64,000 bases of DNA. Origin: Ruegeria sp. EL01. GTDB taxonomy: Bacteria > Pseudomonadota > Alphaproteobacteria > Rhodobacterales > Rhodobacteraceae. Where the stretch lies: contig NZ_OMPS01000044.1 of the NCBI RefSeq assembly GCF_900313035.1, forward strand, positions 124,001 through 188,000. Reading direction: 5' to 3'. Shown piece by piece: positions 51,958 to 59,456 of the stretch. Made by a program: the position numbers and the translations under genes. Under the pieces are notes generated by a model that saw nothing but the letters and a program-made list of their open reading frames with translations, searched no databases and was not told where the DNA came from. Within the stretch, counting starts at the first letter, position 1. Each line of letters opens with the position of its first letter.

Positions 51958-54716
51958 TGTCCCAACCTGTCCAGAAGGGCTGGCACGTGAACCTGGTCGG
52001 ATTTGTAATTGCCCGTCAGCACATGCATCACCAGATTGACGCCAAAGCGATTGGCAAGCTCGCGCTGCCGCTCACCCGCATACCCGCGCCCCACGGGCAA
52101 TAGGGCCTGTCCGTTGCGGTCTACGGCCCATGCTCCGGCCCAGTCATTGCCACCGATCACCACCGGCGTCACGTTGTCGTTGAGATTGCGGAAGGGCATG
52201 CCTTCGATCTGTTCGGCGTCCTGAGCTGCCGCTTCAACCCAAACTTCGGTCCCTGAATACCGGCCTGGAAAGTCCTGCAGCAGATAAAACGTCCGCGTCA
52301 GAACATGGTCGCGCGGGATTGGCTCTAACGACGGGATGTTCAGCGGACCAGCCAGCTGCTGCAGCTTTCTTCCGTTGGGGCTGGAGGCTCCAAAACCGGC
52401 AATATCCGCATCGCGCGTGTCGAACAGGATCATGCCACCCGACCGCAGATAAGCGTTGAGCTTGGCATAAGCTTCGGTCGAAGGCTGCCTCTGGTCCGGA
52501 GTAATGGGCCAATAAAGCAACGGGAAGAACGCCAGTTCATCTCGCTCAAGATCCACGCCGATGGGGTCGGCCGGTTCAACTGATGTCCGAAAGTACAGCG
52601 TCTGGCCAAGTCCACGCAGCCCAGCCTGGGCGATATCATCCACCTGCCTGTCGCCTGTCAGAACATGTGCCAGCACCAGTTCATGCGTGGCAGCAAGGGC
52701 AAAGTCAGTGTCCTCGGACGTCTGCGCCTGCGCTTCCGGTACTACCAGCAAGGCGCTAAGTCCGATTGCGGCGGTGCGAGCCAATCCCAATCGACCCGAA
52801 AGCGCCAGCGAAGCGATCACATCCACTGTCAACAGGATCAATGCCAGGCTCAACAGGATGCCCCCAAGTGGTGTCTCAACGGTCACTTCCTGCCCCTTGA
52901 TCGGTACATCGGCGGGCCATTTGGCAGGGGTCAGCACGGCATCCTCAGACAGCACATTCAGCGCCAGTTTCTGTTTGCCGCTTTCATACAACCCCGGGCG
53001 CAGGTCGGGCCCGGTCTGGCCGGAGACCAGCTGAACGCCGTCCACCCCGGCCAAGGTACCTGCATCCGACAATGTCCCAAACCCATCTAGGGTTTGGATC
53101 GGCTCCCACGTGGTGCCCTGCAGCTGCGCCACTTGCCGCGACTTCGCTGCCGAGGCCACGGCAAGACGATCCAGCATTTCAACAAACAGACCCGACAGTG
53201 GCAAGCTGGACCATTCCGCATCCGCCGTGACATGGAACAGTACTACCTGTCCCAAGCCCAGCGCCTTGCGTGTCACCAAAGGCGTGCCATCCGACAGCGA
53301 CGCAATCACCCGATCGGCCAGATTGGGGTCCGGTTGCGCCATGACCTGGGTTGTGACGACGACATCGTCCGGTATCTGTAAACCAAAGAAGGGCGAGTTT
53401 TCCGGGAAGGGTGCCAAGGTCTTGGCCTCGCCCCAGCTCATCGCGCCACCAACCGATCGGCCACCGCTGCGCAATCGTGCGGGCAACAGGGTATCTTCTT
53501 CATCGCGCCCCAGATCACTCGCCGCCATCCGAGGGCCCGCAAATCGCAGCAGCAGACCGCCTTGTTCAACCCATTCAATCAGGTCGGCTTGTTCTGTGCC
53601 GGACATTTGCGCGACATCAGACAAGACGATAACGTCCGGGTTGGCTGGCAGCACCTCGAGCAGACCACCGTCGACAAAGTCTGCCGTCGGGATCAGAACC
53701 TGGGTCAGATAGTGCAGGGGTGAAAGCAGTTCCAACCCTTCGCGATTCACCCTTCCTGCAATCAACGCAACTTCGCGCCGCCGCAGACTGTCATCGGTCA
53801 GGGTCACCGCACCGGCAGAACGCTGTCCCTGAATCTCGAACCGGGTGATCCGGGCGCGCAGCTCTGAGGGCAACGCCAATTCTATTTGCGCCTCAGTGGC
53901 GCCGCTTTCAAAGGTCAGTTCGACCGCGTGCAGAACCCGGGCCGTGCCTGCAGGGTCCCGGCCCTGCGCCAACACCGCCACCGTTTCCATCGGCCCCGGC
54001 TCCCCACGCAGAATGGTCAGTTGAATGAGACCATCCTGATAAGACGCAGGCAAAACTGCCTTGGCTGGCGCAGGCCCACGATAGACAGTGACCCCACCAC
54101 GCGCTTGCAGCGCTGACACCATTTGGTCGTGGCCATCATAGTCTAGCCGGTCGCTGAACCAATGGGTATCAAAGCTACCTTCAACCTCGTTCAATGCACT
54201 CAGAACCTGTTCAAGCTGCGGCTCTGTTGGCTGCCAGGGGTTTGGGGCCAGGCCCGGCAAGCGACCGCGCCACGCTTCTGCCGCCTGAAACACGGGGGGT
54301 TCCGGTTCTGACAAACGCAGGATGGAAACCGGGCGTCCGGCCCGCCCAGCCTCGGCCAATTGTGCGTCGATCTGATCCAACGTCGATGACCAGCGCGACG
54401 CACCAGCCCAGGTGGCGTCCAGCACCAGCAGCAATGGTCCAGATCCCGCCTGATCGCGCGACGGGTTCAGGACCGGACCGGCCAGCCCGATGATAATCGC
54501 AGCCGCGGCCAACATGCGCAGCAACAGTAGCCACCAGGGTGTCCGGTCCGAAACGCTTTCGTCATCCTTGAGGCCCAGCAGCAGTGTAACAGCGGGGAAC
54601 AACCTGCGGATTGGTGCCGGTGGCACGGCCCGCAGGATCAACCACAGGATCGGAAGGGTCAAAAGACCCAACAAAACCCACGGCGCCGTAAAGCCGATGC
54701 CCGCCAGAACCGTCAT
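51954..54716 (-). CDS. BatA-N / DUF4159 membrane protein
   Basis: 920 residues. An N-terminal BatA-type region with two membrane helices (about 5-30 and 55-78) is followed by a degenerate VWA-like domain (LLLVLDATWAGASRW), a GATase-like middle (NPDVIVLSDVAQM; GLLLRFAGPRM), two helices near residue 640-690, and a C-terminal DUF4159 domain with ELAFFPLLYWPITPDQ and GGMILFDTRDADI. The ATG at 54716 overlaps the DUF58 stop as ATGA; a longer in-frame reading is not needed. It belongs to the MoxR-linked aerotolerance-like cluster of alphaproteobacteria, whose role is not established. Confidence 0.85.
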   Translation of the reverse strand: MTVLAGIGFTAPWVLLGLLTLPILWLILRAVPPAPIRRLFPAVTLLLGLKDDESVSDRTPWWLLLLRMLAAAAIIIGLAGPVLNPSRDQAGSGPLLLVLDATWAGASRWSSTLDQIDAQLAEAGRAGRPVSILRLSEPEPPVFQAAEAWRGRLPGLAPNPWQPTEPQLEQVLSALNEVEGSFDTHWFSDRLDYDGHDQMVSALQARGGVTVYRGPAPAKAVLPASYQDGLIQLTILRGEPGPMETVAVLAQGRDPAGTARVLHAVELTFESGATEAQIELALPSELRARITRFEIQGQRSAGAVTLTDDSLRRREVALIAGRVNREGLELLSPLHYLTQVLIPTADFVDGGLLEVLPANPDVIVLSDVAQMSGTEQADLIEWVEQGGLLLRFAGPRMAASDLGRDEEDTLLPARLRSGGRSVGGAMSWGEAKTLAPFPENSPFFGLQIPDDVVVTTQVMAQPDPNLADRVIASLSDGTPLVTRKALGLGQVVLFHVTADAEWSSLPLSGLFVEMLDRLAVASAAKSRQVAQLQGTTWEPIQTLDGFGTLSDAGTLAGVDGVQLVSGQTGPDLRPGLYESGKQKLALNVLSEDAVLTPAKWPADVPIKGQEVTVETPLGGILLSLALILLTVDVIASLALSGRLGLARTAAIGLSALLVVPEAQAQTSEDTDFALAATHELVLAHVLTGDRQVDDIAQAGLRGLGQTLYFRTSVEPADPIGVDLERDELAFFPLLYWPITPDQRQPSTEAYAKLNAYLRSGGMILFDTRDADIAGFGASSPNGRKLQQLAGPLNIPSLEPIPRDHVLTRTFYLLQDFPGRYSGTEVWVEAAAQDAEQIEGMPFRNLNDNVTPVVIGGNDWAGAWAVDRNGQALLPVGRGYAGERQRELANRFGVNLVMHVLTGNYKSDQVHVPALLDRLGQ

Positions 54717-55588
54717 CGCGTTCCCCCGTCCAGCGCCCGATAGAGCCACAACAGGGCCGCCTGAGCACTGTCGCCAGTATGGTGCAGACCCAATCGCCAA
54801 CCGGTCGCGCGACACAGCTGCGTCAGCGCATCCTTTCGCCGGGCAAGACGATCCAGATACCGCTCGCGCAGTTCACCCGCCTTCAGTGTCTCGTGCCGAA
54901 CGGATCCGCCCACGCTTTCGAAAATGGTTCGCCCTTGATACGGAAAGGTCTCTTCGCCGGGGTCCAGGATTTGCAAGACAACGCCTTTGACGCCCCGGTC
55001 AGCAGCTTTGGTCAGCGCAAGTTCAACCTCATCCATCGGGCCAAGGAAATCCGAAATGAACACAGCGCGCGCATGAGGGATCATTGCGCGGTGTTCGGGC
55101 GGGGCATAGTCGGTCTGTTCGTCTTTGGACCAAGCCTGCGCCAATCGAATGATCTGGGCATTGCCTCGCCGTGGCGGCAAAGTCGTTCCAGTCAAACCGA
55201 CCCGTTCGCCGCCGCGCGCCAGAAGGATCGCTGTGGCAAGGCCCAGCAACCGAGCTCGGTCGGCCTTTGTTGGCAGGGTCTTCTCGGATGCAAAGCGCAT
55301 CGATGACCCCTGATCCACCCACAGCATGATGGATTGCGCAATTTGCCATTCCCTTTCGCGCACGAATTGCTGATCACCCCGGGCCGAGCGGCGGTGATCG
55401 ATCATCCGACGGCTGTCGCCAATCTGCGCCGGACGGTATTGCCAGAAATCATCGCCCATACCCGAGCGTCGTCGCCCATGATCGCCCAACAGAACGGTTC
55501 CGGCCAGATGTTCGGCCCGCGCCAATAGGGGCGGTAGCCGCGATGCCTCAGCCTCGGATCTTTCGCGAAGGGTCAGCGCCGCATTCAC
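54713..55588 (-). CDS. DUF58 domain protein
   Basis: 291 residues, no membrane helix. The DUF58 block (DDFWQYRPAQIGDSRRMIDHRRSAR, about 45-70) precedes a VWA-like core with IMLWVDQGSSMRF. The MIDAS reads D-Q-G-S-S instead of D-x-S-x-S, so one metal-coordinating serine is replaced by glycine. DUF58 proteins partner MoxR ATPases. The start overlaps moxR and the stop overlaps the BatA gene, each by four bases, so the stoichiometry may be set by coupling. Confidence 0.9.
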   Translation of the reverse strand: MNAALTLRERSEAEASRLPPLLARAEHLAGTVLLGDHGRRRSGMGDDFWQYRPAQIGDSRRMIDHRRSARGDQQFVREREWQIAQSIMLWVDQGSSMRFASEKTLPTKADRARLLGLATAILLARGGERVGLTGTTLPPRRGNAQIIRLAQAWSKDEQTDYAPPEHRAMIPHARAVFISDFLGPMDEVELALTKAADRGVKGVVLQILDPGEETFPYQGRTIFESVGGSVRHETLKAGELRERYLDRLARRKDALTQLCRATGWRLGLHHTGDSAQAALLWLYRALDGGTR

Positions 55589-56592
55589 GCCGCAGCCTCG
55601 GTCCGGATCAAACCAGCCGCGGTCGAGTCGATCAGATCGGCAAGGCTGTCACCCCGCGCACGCGCCGCAAAGTTCAACGCCATACGGTGGCTGAGCACAG
55701 GTCGCGCCATGTCCAGCACATCTTCGGCATTAGGCGCCAGACGGCCCTGCAACATCGCGTTGGCCCGAACAGTCATCATCAACGCCTGCGCCGCCCGCGG
55801 ACCAGGGCCCCAGGCAACAGTTTCAGCGACCCGATCTGAAACACCGTGTTCTTCGGGGCGGAACGCCCGAACCAGATCAAGGATCAGTTCGACCACAGAC
55901 TCCCCAACGGGCATCCGCCGCAGCAAGGTCTGCGCCGCCAGCAGGTCTTCTTTGGCGAAAATCTGGGACGCTTCATCCTCTTCGATACCGGTGGTGGCCA
56001 ACAGGATATCCTGTTCGGTCTGGCGGTCGGGGTAATCTACGTCGATCTGCACCAGGAATCGATCCAACTGCGCTTCGGGCAATGGATAGGTGCCTTCTTG
56101 TTCAATCGGGTTCTGCGTTGCCAGGACGTGAAAGGGAACACCCAGCGCGCGATCCTCGCCTGCGACCGTCACCGTCTGTTCCTGCATCGCCTGCAGCAGC
56201 GCCGATTGCGTCCGGGGGCTGGCGCGGTTGATCTCATCCGCCATCAACAGCTCGCAAAAAATCGGGCCGGAAATAAACCGGAAATGGCGGCTGCCATCCT
56301 CGGCCGTGTCCAGAACCTCGGATCCCAGAATATCGGCGGGCATCAGGTCAGGGGTGAATTGAATACGGTTGCCATGTAGCCCCATGACGGTCGACAGCGT
56401 TTCAACCAATCGCGTCTTGCCCAGCCCGGGAAGCCCGATCAGCAACGCGTGACCACCGCACAAAAGCGCGGTCAGGGTCAGATCCACAACCCGCTCCTGC
56501 CCGATAAAGCGGCGGGTGATCGAGGATTTGGCCTCTTGCAGCTTGTTTTCCAGCGCTTCGATCTCGACGACGAGGTCGGCGGGTTCGGTCAT
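55585..56592 (-). CDS. MoxR family AAA+ ATPase
   Basis: 335 residues. Walker A GLPGLGKT (53-60), Walker B LLMADEINRA (about 113-122) and the QNPIEQEGTYPLPEAQLDRF sensor segment define the MoxR family, chaperone-like ATPases that mature or insert VWA-containing complexes. It is the first gene of the four-gene operon and divergent from DUF1285 across 52 bp. The substrate is presumably one of the three VWA-type proteins encoded next to it. Confidence 0.95.
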   Translation of the reverse strand: MTEPADLVVEIEALENKLQEAKSSITRRFIGQERVVDLTLTALLCGGHALLIGLPGLGKTRLVETLSTVMGLHGNRIQFTPDLMPADILGSEVLDTAEDGSRHFRFISGPIFCELLMADEINRASPRTQSALLQAMQEQTVTVAGEDRALGVPFHVLATQNPIEQEGTYPLPEAQLDRFLVQIDVDYPDRQTEQDILLATTGIEEDEASQIFAKEDLLAAQTLLRRMPVGESVVELILDLVRAFRPEEHGVSDRVAETVAWGPGPRAAQALMMTVRANAMLQGRLAPNAEDVLDMARPVLSHRMALNFAARARGDSLADLIDSTAAGLIRTEAAA

Positions 56593-56644
56593 GACTTTCC
56601 CTTCCGTGGACTATTATAGTTGAAGTGTATCGCGCGAATATGAA

Positions 56645-57235
56645 ATGGCAAAAGCAATGAGCGGACAAAAACCTGTGAAACCTTCACCTGATGGCCTGGC
56701 TGCATCAGTCAAAGCTACCAAAACCAGGGGTTTACCGCCCGTTCACCCGTGGAATCCTCCGTTTTGCGGCGATCTGGACATCAAGATCGCAAAAGATGGC
56801 ACATGGTCTTACTTGGGGTCACCCATCAACCGGTTCGAGCTTGTGAAGCTATTTTCCTCAATTCTTAAGAAAGAAGATGGGAAATATTATCTTGTGACCC
56901 CGGTCGAGAAGGTGGGAATCACCGTCGAGGACGCGCCATTCATTGCCGTCGATTTCGAACAATCCGGTGACGGGGATGCAAAAACGCTGACATTTGTGAC
57001 CAAGGTCGGCGATTCAGTCGAGGCCGGGCCAGATCACCCGATCCGCATTGTCATTGATCCGGATTCGCAGGAGCCGTCGCCCTACATAATGGTGCGCGCG
57101 AACCTTGAGGCGCGTATCGACCGCAAGAGCTTTTATCGTCTCGTCGACATCGGAACGCATCACGACGGATGGTTTGGCGTCTGGTCCGCAGGGCGGTTTT
57201 TCCCGCTTGTGTCATCCGATGCTTTAGATCCTTAA
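56645..57235 (+). CDS. DUF1285 domain protein
   Basis: 196 residues. HPWNPPFCGDLDIKI, GTWSYLGSPINRFELVKLFSSIL, YYLVTPVEKVGI and ARIDRKSFYRLVDIG match DUF1285. Structures of the family show a two-domain beta fold with no known activity. The start could be 56645 or the ATG at 56657; neither has a strong ribosome site. It is often found next to moxR-DUF58 clusters in alphaproteobacteria, as here in divergent orientation, which suggests linked function. Confidence 0.85.
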   Translation: MAKAMSGQKPVKPSPDGLAASVKATKTRGLPPVHPWNPPFCGDLDIKIAKDGTWSYLGSPINRFELVKLFSSILKKEDGKYYLVTPVEKVGITVEDAPFIAVDFEQSGDGDAKTLTFVTKVGDSVEAGPDHPIRIVIDPDSQEPSPYIMVRANLEARIDRKSFYRLVDIGTHHDGWFGVWSAGRFFPLVSSDALDP

Positions 57236-58176
57236 GCAGGCTGTTGTGTTTTGCGATCTTGGGCCAGCACTACGGCAAGGGCGACGATCCCGGCGCCCAG
57301 CGCGCGGGTCCAATTCCAGTCATCCCCCATGACAACCATGATCACCATGACATAAAAGGGCGCGATGTTGATGTGGAACGACGCCAGCGCGACCCCCAAC
57401 TTTCCAATCGACCCGACGAACAGAACCTGACTAAGGCCCATCGATATCAGCGCATAAATGACAAGCATCCCGGCTTGCTGAGGGTCAAATGAGGTCGATG
57501 GCATAATGTCCTGGCCCAACATGTGGGATCCGAACATCAACAGCGATGCCGTGATCAGACCACCAACAAAGGTGATCGTGGTGCGCCCGGTCTGGCTGAG
57601 CTCCGGGAAATCCCGCGACGTCGCCATACTGGCCCAGCAGAACAATGCGGTCGAGGCGACGGCGCAAGCAGCCCCCAACCCCAATTGCGCTGGCGCGACA
57701 GTGCTGGTTGCAATCAACCCACCGATTATGGACAACGAGACCCCAGCCGCAAAACTCCACCTTAGACGCCGCTCACCCGCGGCCAGTTCCAGCAACGTGG
57801 CCGACAGCGGTGCGCAGGACGCAATGATGGCCACTGTTACCGGATCCGTCAGTTTTTGTGCCAGAATGATCAGGAACATTCCGGTCCCAATGCCGGCCCC
57901 GCCCACGAACATCGCATGACCCCAGCGGGCGTTCAGAACGCGGCGCGGCCCATCAATCAAAAGCCAGAGCGGCACCATGAAGGCAACGGCAAGCGCAAGC
58001 CTTGCGGCCAGCAAGGCGACGGGTGGCCAACTTTGCAACAGGACTTCCGCTGCTGGAAACCCTGCTGCCCAGGTCAGCATGGAGCCAACTGCCAAACCGT
58101 TGCCGGACAATGCGGAATTCCGTCCACCCGACACAAATACTGCGTTCCCGCGCGCGGGGTCAGGGCTCATGGCCAT
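57232..58176 (-). CDS. DMT superfamily transporter (EamA family)
   Basis: 314 residues with ten membrane helices in two EamA repeats (LAVGSMLTWAAGFPAAEVLL in the first; GAACAVASTALFCWASMA in the second). Probably an exporter of a small metabolite; the substrate is not inferable. The ATG at 58176 has AAGG about nine bases upstream; a GTG 24 bases earlier and an ATG 6 bases later are alternatives. It converges with DUF1285 with a 4-bp overlap. Confidence 0.86.
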   Translation of the reverse strand: MAMSPDPARGNAVFVSGGRNSALSGNGLAVGSMLTWAAGFPAAEVLLQSWPPVALLAARLALAVAFMVPLWLLIDGPRRVLNARWGHAMFVGGAGIGTGMFLIILAQKLTDPVTVAIIASCAPLSATLLELAAGERRLRWSFAAGVSLSIIGGLIATSTVAPAQLGLGAACAVASTALFCWASMATSRDFPELSQTGRTTITFVGGLITASLLMFGSHMLGQDIMPSTSFDPQQAGMLVIYALISMGLSQVLFVGSIGKLGVALASFHINIAPFYVMVIMVVMGDDWNWTRALGAGIVALAVVLAQDRKTQQPA

Positions 58177-58350
58177 TGCTTGGATACCTTCTGTTGGCAC
58201 GGCGTTATTGAAATGATTCGCCGCGTTAGGCTGACCCTCTCTGAAATGTTCAGGGCGTTCTGGCAGATTTTCGACAATCTGTCGTTTTCAGTCCCTTTCC
58301 AGAAAATCACCCAAACGCTAAGTTCGGCTCACCAGACACCGGGACCGCTC

Positions 58351-59106
58351 ATGCCCAAATTTTCTGCCAATCTGTCTTTGCTCTTTACCGAGCTGCCATA
58401 TCTCGAACGCTTTCAGGCCGCCGCTCAGGCAGGGTTCGAGGCTGTTGAGATCTTGTTTCCCTACGACCTGGCTGCAAAAGAAACGCGGCGCGCCCTGTTG
58501 GCCAACGGGTTGGAGCTGATTTTGATCAATGCACCCCCACCCAACTATACGGGCGGGCCGGTTGGCTATGCGGCAATTCCCGGGGGTGCAAAGCGGTTCC
58601 AAGGCGACATCCGCAGGGTCCTACGATATGCGGACGTCCTGCGCCCCGGGCTGATCCACATCATGTCGGGTTATGCATCGGGCCGACAGGCGTTGATGAG
58701 TTTTGTCGAAAACCTGCAATGGGCCGCTGATGTCGCACCCCAGCAGCAATTCACTATCGAGCCTCTCAACCCCGTGTCCCAGCCAGACTATTTCCTGAAC
58801 GATTATGATCTGGCCGCTGACGTGCTGGACCAAGTGAACCGCCCCAATGTCGGCCTGCAATTTGACAGCTTTCACGCGCAGATGATTCATGGAGATGCGT
58901 TGGCGATCTGGGACAGGTTTCATGATCGCGTGGTTCACGCACAAATCGGCGCTGCACCTGACCGATCAGAGCCCGGGCGCGGACCAACGGATTTTCCCCG
59001 CCTGTTCGACGCCATGGACAGCTGCGACTATTCAGGTTGGGTCAGCGCCGAATACACCCCATCCACACCGCGCACATCCGAGTCATTGGGCTGGATGCGG
59101 CAGTAA
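58351..59106 (+). CDS. Hydroxypyruvate isomerase-like TIM-barrel protein
   Basis: 251 residues of the xylose isomerase-like TIM-barrel superfamily. MPKFSANLSLLFTELPYLERF and GFEAVEILFPYD at the N-terminus and the metal-site glutamates in TIEPLNP and SAEYTP match hydroxypyruvate isomerase (Hyi) and the related OtnI. It would interconvert hydroxypyruvate and tartronate semialdehyde or a similar sugar acid. A longer in-frame reading upstream is antisense to the EamA gene and is rejected. No glyoxylate operon genes are adjacent, so the exact substrate is open. Confidence 0.86.
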   Translation: MPKFSANLSLLFTELPYLERFQAAAQAGFEAVEILFPYDLAAKETRRALLANGLELILINAPPPNYTGGPVGYAAIPGGAKRFQGDIRRVLRYADVLRPGLIHIMSGYASGRQALMSFVENLQWAADVAPQQQFTIEPLNPVSQPDYFLNDYDLAADVLDQVNRPNVGLQFDSFHAQMIHGDALAIWDRFHDRVVHAQIGAAPDRSEPGRGPTDFPRLFDAMDSCDYSGWVSAEYTPSTPRTSESLGWMRQ

Positions 59107-59180
59107 TACTAACGAGCAACGCTGGTATTTTTCATCAAACTGCCGCACATCTGTGCAAAGTGATCAAAAGGAGGCTGTGA

Positions 59181-59411
59181 TTGTTCCCTGCCCGCTATGC
59201 CCGCGCCGTATTCAGCCTGATCATGTCAGGCCTCATGTCCTGCATCGTGACCGGAATCGCCACGGTCAAAGCCATTGGGTTTGGCCCCGGCACGTTCGGC
59301 GACTGGATGGCATCCTGGGCCTTTTGCTGGCCCATCGCCTTTAGCGTCATCCTGCTGCTGGGCCCTACCGTACAAGGACTGGTCAATCGCCTGGTCAGTC
59401 CACAGGACTGA
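59181..59411 (+). CDS. DUF2798 membrane protein
   Basis: 76 residues with two membrane helices (about 10-30 and 47-67). SLIMSGLMSCIVTGIATV and WMASWAFCWPIAFSVILLLGP match DUF2798, a family of unknown function. The start is TTG: an AGGAGG lies six bases ahead, and no ATG is available at that distance. It stands alone between the isomerase-like gene and polA. Confidence 0.8.
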   Translation: MFPARYARAVFSLIMSGLMSCIVTGIATVKAIGFGPGTFGDWMASWAFCWPIAFSVILLLGPTVQGLVNRLVSPQD

Positions 59412-59425
59412 ACCGCTGCAAAGAG

Positions 59426-59438
59426 GGCCCGCCGGGCC
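59426..59438 (-). terminator. Short GC hairpin after polA
   Basis: GGCCC and GGGCC pair around three bases about 20 bases past the polA stop; read leftward it is preceded by the stop and followed by CTCTTTGC. The stem is short and the U-run poor, so it is a weak terminator candidate. Confidence 0.3.
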
Positions 59439-59456
59439 TGATGAGCAGCGCCGTCC

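Noticed and set aside
57856-58350. Long N-terminal extension of the hydroxypyruvate isomerase-like protein
   Set aside because: The extension is antisense to the EamA transporter gene; the family's start is the ATG at 58351.
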